Below, in pieces: positions 10,327 to 22,520 of a stretch of DNA of 64,000 nt. The DNA lies in contig WION01000084.1 of the NCBI GenBank assembly GCA_015039365.1, positions 62,001 through 126,000 on the forward strand. The letters are read 5' to 3'. The position numbers were made by a program, and so were the translations under genes. The notes below the pieces were generated by a model that saw nothing but the letters and a program-made list of their open reading frames with translations, was not told where the DNA came from and made no database searches. The stretch is from Amanita rubescens (lineage: Eukaryota; Basidiomycota; Agaricomycetes; Agaricales; Amanitaceae). Each line of letters starts with the position of its first letter. Within the stretch, counting starts at the first letter, position 1.

Positions 10327-12540
10327 TCATAATTGGGGGAGGTCACATATTTCTTTCAGTCCCTGCTCGGCATTCAAAACATGGCCGTCCATCATCCTCT
10401 CACCAAGGCCCTCGAGAGCCAGATCCCGAGTCGGTAGTCCCGCAGTAAATGCAGTAATTGCAGTAAATATAAGCCGCCCAACTGCCCATATATCCACTTC
10501 TGCACCATGATTATCTTCATATACCTTTGATGAATGTGAGTCACGGCTCAAGTATCGTACTGCTTTCGTTGGGGCAAACGAAGCATCTTCCCAGTCGATC
10601 AGAAACCACTTGGAAGAATCTTCGCGGCTTTGCATGATATTCGACCAATGGATATCGCGGTGAAATACTGGCGGATCAGCGTGAGCTACCTAACTGGAGC
10701 TTTAGTTAATGACGTAGAAGGAAATCGAGACTACCTTGAGAGCTTCGAGGATGCACACTACAGCATTTCGAACATCCAAGAATGTTTTAGGTTCTTCGCT
10801 AATGCCTACTGGCTCCAGATCGACGTATGTGCCACGCATACAGTGCTGAATTTCGGCTTTCCTAAGCCGGTCCACGTTAGGAACACCCTTAGAAACCAAT
10901 GACGCATAGATCGCCTGTAGGTGTTTGACGCGCTCTTTGCGATCGACCGCATCCCTATCTTCGACCCGAACCGCGAATCCATACGTCTTGCGCACATGTG
11001 ATAAAAAATATTCAATAGTCTTGCCACCCTTACTGAGCTTAGAGTCAATATACCAGATGGCAATAGAAGAAACATGCCCACAGGCTATTCACAAACATAT
11101 CTTCATCTTTGCCTTTTCCGATTGTCTGCTGAAGCGATCGAAGAATGCCGCACATCTTGATCATCCTTGTGGCATTCTTGATACGTTCACGTCGTGACGA
11201 AAGATCAGCAGTTATTAGATCCACAACCCGAAGGCTTCCACCTTGCGGCAATATAGCCACGATGGTGACACTGACCCCAATGGCGTAATAACCTAGACCA
11301 CGAAAGTGAATGACTAAGAACCTACTCAGGCACGAACGACTACCAACCGAGAATATAAGGGGCCGGATCATACACCCATCGGGTCTTGTCTTTGAGTTCA
11401 TCTTTAGGATGCTTCCCCGTGAAGGTCCTGCTACTTTCTTCGCCACGAAATACACAAACGTCGTCGAGTAGGAGACCAAAGCCAGGTCGGAACTGTCCAG
11501 GTTCTTTACCCTCGCTGTCACACTGAACATCCTCAGCAGACAAGCATGAAAGGAGGATTTTTTTTGGATGTTGTCATCCCAGAATCCACTTAGAGATTTA
11601 TCAGTACCGTCCGGTTCTAGTGGACCATTCATAATTGCCGTCTTCAAGTCATGCTGAATCTCATTAGCAGTTTCATCTTCGGATTGCGTAAACAGCAATT
11701 CGAGGTCTTGGTCGTAGCATGCATGGTCATGAACTCCTCTGAACAAGAGTTTCCTCCACTCGACGCGGGACAACGGTATCTTCCAGTCTGGATCGAGAGG
11801 CTCCTCGAGGTATCCTTTCAGGTGCTCGAGATCCTGCTTGACCGGTATCGCCCATATATAGAATAAATTGTCCGATATGTCAACTATGGCGTGATTAGTA
11901 CCTGGTTTAGGCTGCATCAGAAGAGGACTAACTAGGGTCATCGTGTTTTCTTTTCACTGCTGTCTGCTCAATAACGCTTGACCGTGGATATTTATCAACA
12001 GTGGCTGGAGCCTTTACAATTATGTGAACGTCGTCGCTAGGAGGCTGCATTGAAAAGATACTGAAGAGACTATCCGTGGGCTCTAATTTGTCCGCAAATT
12101 TCGAAAGTCTATTTCCCAGGGATCCGATACGTTTAGCCAGAGTGTCGGCTGGCGTTGCAGCGATAGGGTTGGAGTCCTTGGGCTGAGAAAACGAATGTCA
12201 ATTCATATCGTGGGTCATCAATGGCGCTCACCTTCCACAATTCTAGAGCGTGAGGACCAACATCCTTTAAGGTATCTGGTGCACGCTTGCTTTGTATAAC
12301 TTCCTTGAACTCGCCAACCACACAATCGTGCGTCAGGGTAAAAGACGATAGATTCGCCTTCGATAAGACAATTAAGCCGGCGAGAGCCGTGGACCAGTGG
12401 GGTACCAAGTATAGCCTGCAGAGATGAGGCCAGTCCTGATTGCACCGTATTGAAAAACATAACGGAGGCAAGGCGGAGCGTAATTAAGAGGAGGCATACC
12501 GATAGCAGCCTGGCCCCTTAATGCATAATGTCTTAGACAT
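10327..12540 (-). pseudogene. CRN-header / FunK1-like kinase gene with frame breaks
   Basis: Minus strand, multi-exon. Around 12400-12232 lies a ubiquitin-like Crinkler header (RLNCLIEGE, then GEFKEVIQSKRAP and ALELWK); after a 49-bp intron the next exon ends the header with DDVHIIVKAP. Downstream comes a fungal-type kinase: the N-lobe side includes GFGLLLDDVCVFRGEE and DKTRWVYDPAPYILG; the C-lobe has VFHRDIHWSNIM (HRD-type loop) and FLIDWEDA (DFG position), then KAVRYLS and EVDIWAVGRLI. The last exons join cleanly through introns near 10690-10735 and 11040-11100. Two breaks remain, both in homopolymers: T4 near 12350 inside the header and A8 near 11560 before the kinase. Either the gene is dead or the assembly has homopolymer errors. 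CRN headers are known on fungal effector-like proteins; the role here is unknown. Confidence 0.7.
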
Positions 12541-14355
12541 ATTGCGCTCTATTTGGCGCTGTGTTCTAGTAGCTACTTGGCCATGAGCGTGCAGCCTCCA
12601 ACAGTTCCAAGGCCATAACCATAACTTCGACGCGAAAGAGGTCAAAGCCGATATTGCCAGGCGGGAGCGGAGCGGCCAAAGCGTTGTTTGGTAACGGAGC
12701 GGAAATTGCCGAAAACCCGCCAGCTAGCGCCCTTTGTCGCTCAGTCTGCCCCAAGCCTCAATGTCCCTCCAGACACCCACCCGACAACTAGTCCACAACC
12801 GGCCTTATATGCACACGTTCTGAGCGCCGCGGGCTGGAAAGATTATTTAAACAAATCTTATCCGTCCAAATCTGACAATCTCAAGCGTAAATATGCAAGT
12901 GCGTTCATAACATTCCTCTTATCTCAGTTCACTGACCATACCCAGACGCGCGCAGTGACTGTCGCCCGTGTGCTCCGTCATGTCTGAGGGCATCGAATCT
13001 GTGGTGAAGGAACTTTGCGGTCCCCGTGAGTCCAACAACGTTTTCAATGTCACTTCCATTCTAAACTCTTCTAGTCACGAAATGCCGTCGTCGCTGATCA
13101 AACCCCGAAAAAAACGCCTGAAAGCAGCATTCGAAAAACCCTTATCACACCAAAGGTGCACTAAAAGCGCTACCGAACTATTCCAACTCATGCTAGCGGG
13201 CGGAAACAGGACGGAATAAGACCGTCGCGCGTTCAAAGCCCGCGAGCAATTTAAAGTGAAACGCCAGAAGCGAGCTTATGATAATGAAGAGGTCCATAGC
13301 TGCCAATCCATTTTATGCGTCATAATCTTGAATATATTAAGAGAGCTTGCTCTTTATTTCGTTTTTCATGAACAAGACTCGACGTTGCGCAGTTTATCTC
13401 TACGTTCCAAATTTGTGACCTGCTAACTCGCAGAACGCCGCAGATATCCGAGTCCTCACTAGCGCTCGACCTGCCAGAAGAGATGAAAAGCCACGAGGGT
13501 CGGTCCAAAAGCGCCTTGACGAAACCTGAAAGGATATAATGTTTGCTTCGATCTTGTCCCAGTTGGGAAAAACGAACATACATACCTCGAATTGCGGTTG
13601 CTCATTCTCTATGCGGGGAGCAAAAACGTGATTTTGAAAGCGATGGATAGTGACGTTGCGCTCACGCACTTCGAGCCCGGAAATAGAAAGTCGTTCATAA
13701 ACGTACAGCAGGGTCTGTCACCATGCTCGACAAGTTGGATGGTCACACGATGCCACAGTTTATCACGTCACTATCATTTCTCCTGTCATCCATCTTCTCC
13801 GATGAACATATCTATATATGATCTATATCATGAACGTTCTACGTCCGCATTTCTCGTATCCAACATCACGACCCTCGAAACTTAAAAGTTACACGTCAAA
13901 TTCACTCGGTACCAAGTGATGTTCGAGTTCAACGTTGGCTCTAATCGTTATCGATATATCGTTCATACGAATGCTCTTTCACAGGGAGTGCTATTCTCTT
14001 ACCAGTATATGAGAACGTCAATTCAACATATCATCGCCAACTGCAACGTTCCATTTCCGAGTCCCTGGCTAATCGACATGTGTTATAGAATGATATGGAT
14101 CTATTCCATACAAAGCTAGTCTCACTGGAAATAGGGTTAGGCGCGCGTGGAGTATGTCAATTGTCATGAATTAGGTGTGGTTCTAATATACCCTATGCCC
14201 CGTTCTTTTCTCACATCACGAGTATAGATATCATGGGGGACACGCTGCAGTATCGTAATCCGGCCTCAAAGTGGTGGTACACCTCCTTACTCTCTCCTTC
14301 CTCACGGACACTACCGTTCTAAGCAAACGCTCGCCAGTCCGGTGGACAGTCAACC
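12541..14355. other. gap with unassigned open frames
   Basis: No protein family is recognised. A plus-strand frame from 12688 contains AAGWKDYLNKSYPSKSDNLK and is followed by intron-like signals (gtgcgt at 12900 with ctgac and cccag; gtgagt at 13028 with ctag at 13075), but joining them leads quickly to stops. It may be a decayed gene or a short unrecognised one. On the minus strand two overlapping frames of under 90 codons lie at 13320-13669. 13900-14355 appears non-coding and should hold the promoter of the receptor at 14356. Confidence 0.35.
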
Positions 14356-15795
14356 ATGGGAGGCATGACAAGCGTTGGAATTGCCATAACCGCAGTGACC
14401 GCTGCTGCAAGCCTTTTATCCGTGATCGGTTCGGGGTTCATATTGCTCTGCTACGCCATCCTACCGCTCGACCACCATTTCCGTCATATATTGATTTTGA
14501 ACCTTGCAACATCCGGTACGTGACCACTGATTCATTCCTCATATCAACACAAGGCTAAGAAAACTATAGATTTCCTAAACTCCTTGAACAACACTGTGGG
14601 CGGATTGTACATTCTAGCTCACAAGAAAGGTATAGACCCTGGACGCGCATGCGTTTTCAACGGTTTTGTTGGACAGGTTACCGTGCAGGTGAGTTAGTTC
14701 ATGATGATCGATCGATTAAGTTGACCCGAGTTAATGCAAAGGCTACCGATTGTGCTATACTGGTTATTGCCATAACTACCGTGTACACGATCGCCGGGAG
14801 GCATATATCGGCAATCCCGGAAGGGCGATGGCAACACAAACGAGCGGTGCTTCTTACTTGCGCTATTTGGGCCTTTCCCCTTTTCACAGGTGCGGTATAC
14901 TGACCTCGATGCTCGTAGATAGACGTTGATGCTTTCTATCAGGGTTTCTAGCATTGGGAAAGGGATGGTATGCCCCGGCCAGCGGCGATTGGTAGGTACC
15001 TTCTAGTAGCCCGGCGGCCGCATGTTTGGTGACATTACGGTTATTGGACAGGTGCTGGTTAGAAGCCAAGCCAGTTTATATTCGTTACGTACTCACGCAT
15101 GGTTGGCGATTCCTGTTTATCATCATTGAGGTATGGTTTATTTTTAGCAGTCTGAATCGATACTAAAGCCGACTAGATCTCGCTTTACATCTATCTGGTA
15201 TGCAACCCTGATCGGTTGGATAGTCTTGATGGGCGTTGACCGTGATTCTAAGAATATCTACCTTCGACGACACTATCGAGCAGTGGCTCAGGTTATATCA
15301 CCACCGGGCGGCATAGGCTCGCGTTCTACACAAACCGGACCTCGCCAAGAGTCGAGTTCGAGCCCTTCTTATGGTCAAGTCTCAGCAACGACCATCGACG
15401 CGGGAGAAAAAGGCACCGCTACGGCATCGGTATACTCCCCAAATCTGAGCCAAAAGTCCACTACTGGGTTACTTCCACAAAACAAGCCGCGCAGCACATT
15501 CTGGTCGCGCCTTACTGGCCTTCGAGGGACGAGTCAGACGAAGGGCGCTTTCTCCGCCGATGCCCAATATCAAGCGATTCAACGAGCGTTACTGCTCAAT
15601 GCGTATCCTTTGGCATACATCATCCTCTGGATTCCTGGCATTGTTAATCGGTTGATAGAGGCTACTGGGCATCAGAGCACGGTGACGCAGTTTCTGCAGG
15701 CGACAACGCAACTTGTGGGGTTGGCGAATGCGCTGACGTATGGGTGGAATGAGAAAGTGGCGACACAATTAAGAAAACGATTTTTAAAACGGTAA
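14356..15795 (+). CDS. Git3-like 7TM G-protein-coupled receptor, copy 1
   Basis: Seven exons (14356-14515, 14570-14688, 14742-14889, 14943-14991, 15052-15130, 15177-15197, 15253-15795) give 372 aa. Exon 6 is only 21 bp and codes for seven residues of a membrane helix. Helices by hydrophobicity: TM1 5-36, TM2 with LILNLATSDFL, TM3 with ATDCAILVIAITTVYTI, TM4 AVLLTCAIWAFPLFTG, TM5 HGWRFLFIIIEISLYIYL, then a ~100-residue Ser/Thr-rich cytoplasmic loop, TM6 AYPLAYIILWIPGIVNRLIE and TM7 near LVGLANALTYGW. The W..CW...R.....GWRF block before TM5 and YPL.YI..W.P after the loop are typical of fungal Git3/GPR1-type nutrient receptors, which act through G-alpha and cAMP. Ligand unknown. Introns sit at the same places as in the copies at 22521 and 24808. 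Confidence 0.85.
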
Positions 15796-16051
15796 ATGGA
15801 TCATGGAATGGACGGACTTGCTATGCGACGTTTTCAATGAACGATTTTCACGGACAGTATGTTAGGGATTTGACGGTTGGCATGTGTAACTGATACGTGA
15901 GGCGCGGGGGTTACGGTATCTTTGTATATTTAGTTCGTATTCTGCTTATTTTATCCGAGGCCAGACTCTAACAATAATAGGCGTAGATGTATTTGGACAA
16001 TATATGGTATAACTCTGAAAGCGACCCGTCGCATATGGTATTTGGGTCAAA

Positions 16052-18532
16052 TCACCACGCTTCCATCTTCATGCACACGATGCCCTTCTGAGCGTCCGGT
16101 CTCCTCTTCCACAACGCCTCGAATTTATCTGCATCTTCCTGATGAACCTCAATCTTTAACCAATCCGGCAAGCTGCAAACCCAGCCTCTACAACGGGTTG
16201 TTGTGGGGAATGTGGTTTGTCCCGGTAACTTCCACGCCCATGTCGTGATTTGGTCGAATGCTTGGCCTGGGGGCACTGTGTTGTCCGAGATAGGGCCAAT
16301 ACGGTAGAGGGATAGACCATTTATCTTTCGACGCTTGGCTCGGAATTCACGATCCAATGTGGAAAGTAAATCTGTATCTTCATCGTCCGATTCGTCCCCG
16401 GATTCTGGGGCATCCAATAATGGTTTCACTTTGCTCAAGCCTACCAAATAAAGCTCCGCTTCCCCGTTAGTGCTATCCTTACTAGTTCCGACTACTATGT
16501 TTCGCTTCTTGACTTTGTCGTATTTATACCCCCTCTCGCCCACGTATTCTAAGGTCCGTTTAAGACCCGTTCTGCCGTAAGATAGTCAGTGCCACATCCT
16601 CTGTAGGCGAGCGTCCATTACTCACCGCTGAGTCGGTGAGGGTTTATCCGACAACCGATCTCCCACATATCTCTCCAGTATGACGGCGTACGGCATATCG
16701 GTGTTTGATAAATCGACGAAAAACCCATACAGGGAGGGAATTTTACACCTTTGGGGGTCATCCATCAGAGAACGGAATATGCATGACTCGCGCTGAAGCT
16801 CCTGTACATTATCTTGGCCTTGAGCAGTCTTCACAATGACGCAATCGGCAAAAGTCTTTCCCTTCCACTTCACGGTGCCAATAAAAATACTGCGGTCGTC
16901 GTTGATGATGGGCCTGATCTTGATTTCCAGGCCAAAAGAATCTTGCTCCTGCGGATAGCGCTTGTACAAGTTCATACTGTACTGTGACCCGCTGCCTTTT
17001 TTCGGGCCCAAGCAAAGCTCCTGACATTCAGATAACATCTGTTCCACGTCGACAGGTCCCATGTCCGGTTCGTCGTCCTCGATGCGGTAATGCTTTTCAG
17101 TATACGTTGTCCAAGACAAAGGTAAGTTGTTGTCATCTTCGCAGTCTTTCAATCGCGCGGCACGATCTATGGCATCCCGAATGGAGGCAATAAACAGGCC
17201 GACCAACGTCTGGATATAACCAGGCTTAGTAGTGAAAATGGGATCGCCCAGATATAGCACTTTCTCAGCACGATTCCGCGCAACTATCATATCGATATTG
17301 CCGCAGCTGAGCACCAGAAATGTCGCATCGTTCTTAACCATCTCGGACCATATCTATTTGAATTCAGCAAAGCCTGTATAAATGGTAACTAATTTTCACC
17401 TGTTGGAGAATGCGCTTGGCAGATGATCTATGATCATCTTCCAGGTCGACCGCTGGCTTCGTCCAATTGGCCGCTTTGAGCTGGACAATAGGATTTGCGG
17501 CATCAAAACCAGTCCTGCTGCCTGTCACCCGAAAATTAATCTTATCACGCTCGCAAGTCTGGCGGTCGCATTCTTCCCAGTGAACATCACCATCGCGAGT
17601 CATTTCAAGTATCGCGATCATGTGCTCGTAACTCCCGGCTAGAAGATTCTTGAACTCGTAAAGCGTGACGCAGGGGAAGTAGCGAAATACATCTTTCAGT
17701 TCATTCATTGACGGATCATCGCAGACGGGGCAGTTGAACATCGACATTTCACCCTGAACTGCAGTTTCCCCCAAGGGCGGTCTTCTGTTCCCCTGGTCTA
17801 CAGTAGAATAGGGACAGTCGTGGTGAATGCTCCCAGGTGGCGGGAAATCGAGATCTACGCGCAATGCAGCATCCGCGATGGCCTTATCCGTTGGCTGCAC
17901 TGTTGACCATTGCATGTACCGCGTCCACCAAGAAGGCGTCTCGAACGCAAGTGCGGAGACTATAGGCAAGGTGATGTGCGGTATGATCTGTGCATAATGC
18001 TGGAGGATGCCATTTTCGACCTTAACCGTAGGGGCTCCACATCGGTACAATGCAATTCGTACAGCGGCTGGATCAGTGCTGTTACATTTAGGCGGTGGTC
18101 CAAATTTATCGATATATTTTTGGTAGTACCTGTCGGCGATTTCTTCTATCTGCAGATTTAGGTCTGGACAGTATGCAACTTTGGCGGGTCTCAAAGGTTT
18201 GTCAAGATGTTTATCGTAATAACCTGGTTTCCGAGTTGAGCGGGATGGTGTATGATCTTTCGCAGCTTTGTACCCCGGTATACCGAGCTTGAATATCTTC
18301 CGTATATTGTCGGGGTCACCCGGTTTATACGCGCGCAAATAGGATGGAATGACATCATCATCAACTTGCATCGCAAACAAGTGTAAGCGAATTTTCGTAT
18401 TCCTCAAAAGAATGAATTACCCATTGAGACATCCGAAGCCTCGTCGTCGCTTCTGTCGGAGGTAACGGAGTCGTCTTTCTTGGTTGCAGAGCTAGCAAGC
18501 GGTTTTTTGGTGCGGCGCGACGGACGCGGCAT
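16052..18532 (-). CDS. kinase-like protein with degraded catalytic motifs (pseudokinase)
   Basis: Four exons (18532-18421, 18364-17400, 17353-16626, 16571-16052), all joins in frame, 774 aa. A basic, Ser-rich N-terminus (MPRPSRRTKKPLAS) precedes a ~320-residue region of unknown fold that contains FNCPVCDDPSMNE. A kinase-like fold follows: VIVK with Lys534, helix-C Glu near 544-548, hinge-like YAVILERYVG. The glycine loop is replaced by DDRSIFIGTV. The catalytic loop reads YDKVKKRNIVV (619-629), so by alignment to HxDxxxxN the catalytic Asp is Lys621 while Asn626 stays. The DFG position reads YLVGLSK, with no Asp. Length, domain order and the AT-rich gap match the paralogue at 19691-22163 (773 aa). 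I infer a catalytically dead scaffold or regulator of that partner. No stop or frameshift. Confidence 0.8.
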
Positions 18533-19081
18533 TTTCTTTCGATAAATTTATTTCGAGTTGTCGGCAGAAATACTTGTTTACTTGCAATAATCAGATCCTA
18601 CGAGTTATATCGACGAATGCGAAGGCGTACAAAGATGTTGGGTTAGGTGGCGACATACAATCGCCATGCGGTGTCTTATACATCTTTGGGTTGTGAACCG
18701 GGAACGGGGAACAATAACACTAACGCAGCTTGTTCCTTTTCCGAAGCTGAAGTGAAAAGCTGGCGAAACCATGGTTACTCTGTAGACGTATGATCCGAGA
18801 ACATCGTCATTGCTACAAGCAAAGAACAGTCAGAACGGCACATATCATATCTTCTCCCGTTTGGGAAAGTGAAAACGGTTTCAGAAGCGTGCCTAACCTT
18901 GTGGGGAGTCGTCAAGTGAATAACACTTAGCCATACTGGGACAAACAACTAGGACAACAAAAACACCCACGGACCCACAACTGAACATAGCTGCTGGCGC
19001 AGGTACTTATGGCTGATGACGAACCATAGATGACATCTGGGCAATACCTTCTGTACTAACTTGAATCAAGCTGGTAAGACT

Positions 19082-19161
19082 CAGACGACTGTGTTATAAT
19101 ACTCAAAAGAAACGGAATCAACCAGACGACTGTTATAATACTCAAAAGAAACGGAATCAAC
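19082..19161. repeat. ~40-bp tandem duplication
   Basis: Two copies, 19082-19122 and 19123-19161, of cagacgactg(tg)ttataatactc... The first has an extra tg. It lies in the 1.1-kb gap 18533-19690 between the two kinase-like genes, where no other feature is supported; that gap should hold the promoter of the gene ending at 16052 and the 3' region of the gene starting at 22163. Confidence 0.9.
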
Positions 19162-19690
19162 CACTGCTACATTCGGACCACAAGGGCAATTCACAGGGGA
19201 ATGATGCCTAATTCACGGCATCCAGTTAACAAAGACGTGCCAGCACCCTTGTCTGAACCATCCTCCAAATGGGAAAATTAGTCGAGGCAAGAGTTACGAG
19301 TGCCGAGACGGGACAATTGGAATGGATTCTCGGGGCTGTGCCAAGCTTATAGTCACTGTACGATTCGCCGCTGTCATAAATCAAATAATTGCGATGACGA
19401 TTCAACCGAGTCCACATGTCAAACATATACGTAGCGACGTTGGGAAAAGAGAGAGCCCTTCTAAACTTTTCTCCCAGCAGATAAATTATCGTGACATTTG
19501 GCATTTACATGTCGATTGCTGAAACCGTTGGAGAACATGATATAATGGAACTTCCCTGCAATAATAAGTGCCAAGAGGCCGGCGTTCCTTCGCATCAAAA
19601 GCTAAACCTAGTTGAGGGGTATACACTGGTTTATGTAGGGTATATGCGGTATACAATTGCAAAAGCTGCATTTATTTAAATCCTACCATC

Positions 19691-22163
19691 CTATGAATCA
19701 TCGTCCGCTGTGGGAGATGCTGCCGAGACGGAAGTTGGGGGACTTTCCCATTGGTTGGGCGGATGATATTTTCCATTGAGAAGGGAGCACAGATGGGCGA
19801 ATTCCCGCTGACGAGATCTTTTACCTGCCTTGACCTTCGCCATGTCGAAATCAATTATAGACGCATGTCCTTCGTCATCCATCATCAAATTCTCCGGACG
19901 AATATCATAGTGGCGGACACCAGCTTCGTGTATCTCTATCATTACTGCCTTGAAGGCTTTTCTGATAGGGGCGCTTTACCAAAAGTAACATAGGAATGAG
20001 CGTGAAACTTACTTCTGTTCATCGGTCAAGCTGACTTGTCCGTGCTGTCGATAATGCGGTTGTTTGACCAAGCTCGTCCCAGCGTGACTCATAATAAGAA
20101 TCAAAGCCTCGTTTATGGCATCTTCAAAAAGGCCGTATACTTTTGCGACACCATTTACCCCTTGGCGCATCAGGTATCGATAGATGGCATATTCATGCCG
20201 TAGTTTCTGTCGCTTTCCTTGTTCGAGAGCGATTTTGGCGATGGCAAGACAGCCATAAACACGACCGTCGCTTGTTTGAACTTCGACCTTGGCATTGTGG
20301 ACTCTACCTGTAGCCCCTTCCGCAATGATGTCGGACGTCAACGTTATGCAAAAGTAGTCGGCAGAGATGTACTTTCGCTTTCTCTTATTCCTGGAGGAAA
20401 GCAACTCTCCAGGTACGGCATCAATTATCGTCGCCGGGCCAACGCGGTAGAGAGCTGCTGGTGACGGCGAGTTAAATACTCCATATTCAAGTCTGAGCAA
20501 AGCTAAATCTCGAGGAGAGGTTTCACGGAGAAGGATCTGATATGGCGTCAGCGCGCTATCGAAGGGCCGAGAAACACACTCACAGATTGAGTATTTTCAG
20601 CCCACCTGCGCACTTTGGAGGTTGAAGACCCGGATCTAAGTTTCTTATATGTCAAATTCGAGTCATTATCTCCCGCACCATCTGATCGTTTCCTTTTAGC
20701 GGAGCCGTCTTTTACAAGCCGTACACGTTCAAGGGCATCTTGAAGAATGGTCATGTATAGGCCAATTTGAAGCTGGCCGTAATGAGGTTTGGAACCCGTG
20801 GAGACGTCTATCAAGTCAGAAAGAAAAAGAGTCTGGCTGCTGCGGTGTCGATATCCTATGCGCTCGCAACTGCCGCAGTGAAAAATTATCAGTGTAGCGT
20901 CAGCTTCCACAGCGCGAGTCCAAGCCTGATGCAAAATGTTCATTAGGTTTCAATTTGTATTTTTTTTTATCCACATACGTGTTGGACGAACACAGCGGAT
21001 CCGACTCTTGCTGCTGCTTTTTTCACAGTTACGGTGGGCCAGGGCTTGTCCGTAGCACTAATTTCCGACTGTTTTCTTCTCGGGGGCTGCTTCTTAGGGG
21101 GATTCAGACGAGCGCTTCGTCGTAGTTCCGGAGCCACAAGGCAGAGTTTCGCAACGGAAGGTATGGCTTTCAACATAAAAAAGGAATCGGGGGAGGGCGA
21201 TAATGGAACGTCATTTTGGGCGTCGTAACCGAAAACCGGAGATGCCAGCGAAGGTATCCCGTTCTTCCTCGCCACCGTACCCATGTTTTTGAACATGTCC
21301 TCTACTTCTGGCAAGGGAACGAGGAGCTGGAAGGCCGCTAGAGATCCCAACCGGTTGGATATTCTACGAATGTCGTCACGAAGCCCCTCATCTAGACAAG
21401 ACCAGATAGACTCGAACACCTCCACCTCTCCAGTCACATCATCACGGGGTACTTTCAGGGAACAGTCATCGATCATCAGCGGATACCGCTCGAGTTCACG
21501 TTCAGATCCGTAAAACGATAAGATAGAAAGCCACGTATCGGCATGTGGATGCAAAGCTATAGTCGACGCAACCGAGGCGCAATTCAAGTAAGACACTTGG
21601 TCGTAGAAACCAACAATGGACTTTGCATCCGTTATCGTCGTCCGGAAAGCTTCTTTTTGCCGACTTTCCTTGGTGCTGAAAAGACATCCGTCCGGGCTGT
21701 CGGACGTGTCCGGAGGAAGGGGTTGATTCTTGGCTTTCAGAACTTTAAGTTCGTCACGAACCAGCTTTGCAATGTCTCTCGGGAGGGATGAGGCGATTTC
21801 GACATGTTTCAGGCTGAGCCGTGGATCCAGGTGCCGGTCGTAGAACATGTTTGGGTAACAGAATGTTACTTGCGAATCTTGTGCAACGTGAACTGGAGGC
21901 GGGTTGTATTTCGTCAGCATGATAAGTTCTTCGTAAACTTCCCGGTGCGCCATGTTGCCACTAGGTTGAACCGCGTCGTAGGTATTGAACACTGTCGTAT
22001 GACCGTAAACAAACAGGTGACCATTATGGGATGTCACATTGTCACGCGTCTCTTGGACCTCTTTACCTCCGAACTTGTCGGATGCAACTGCATAATTCGT
22101 AGGCCAATTTTCTATTCTCTGACGCGTTTTAAACGATTTTTTAAAAATAGCTTTCAAATTCAT
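19691..22163 (-). CDS. fungal kinase-like protein with intact catalytic motifs
   Basis: Four exons (22163-20979, 20925-20584, 20536-20013, 19961-19691), joins in frame, 773 aa. Residues 1-395 are a region of unknown fold shared with the paralogue at 16052-18532 (FYDRHLD here, YYDKHLD there), ending in a basic stretch (PPKKQPPRRK) that could be a nuclear signal. After DATLIIFHCGSCERIG comes the kinase fold: glycine loop EGATGRV at 582-588, Lys610 in LAIAK, helix-C Glu624, catalytic loop RHYDIRPEN with Asp703 and Asn708, and DFD at 721-723. The fold is compact and ends soon after, as in Bud32-like and other fungal-type small kinases. Probably an active protein kinase; substrate unknown. It is transcribed divergently from the receptor at 22521. 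Confidence 0.82.
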
Positions 22164-22435
22164 CAGAGATCATGGGCGTTCCAGCTCCTCCCTGTTTTGC
22201 ACTCTTCCCCAGCTAGCTTTTTCGACTCCATAGTCGCAGCGATATGTTATGCAAATTTGTAGAATCGGACGTTAGGGTTTGCCTCCCTTGAACATGCCAT
22301 GATGCCGGTATGTGGTCCGAATCTGTCTCAATGCTACGTTACGACTAATGAAAATAGACATCAAATGCAGGAACAGTTCAAACTAAATTTATAATGATGT
22401 AGAGCCTCGAGGAGCGGTGCGTTTCCCTCCTGTCT

Positions 22436-22459
22436 GATCTCTCTCTCTCTCTCTCTCTC
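22436..22459 (+). repeat. CT microsatellite upstream of receptor copy 2
   Basis: A run of about twelve CT dinucleotides ends 60 bp before the ATG at 22521. Pyrimidine tracts just upstream of the start are common in fungal promoters, so it may be part of the core promoter in the 357-bp divergent region 22164-22520. Confidence 0.85.
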
Positions 22460-22520
22460 AAGTTTGCTTAATATATCTTCCAGCTAACCCAACGCCCGCC
22501 ATTCTGGACAACACTTAGCC

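Noticed and set aside
10985..11120. A third frameshift in the CRN-kinase gene between CGILRSL and the GGKTIEYF block
   Set aside because: An intron with a GTTTGT donor and CTCAG acceptor restores the frame, so no mutation is needed.
12688..13219. A two- or three-exon plus-strand gene
   Set aside because: Intron-like signals exist, but each join reaches a stop soon; no family recognised. Left as unassigned.
18533..19690. Small genes in the gap between the kinase paralogues
   Set aside because: Frames under 95 codons without family match or splice structure.
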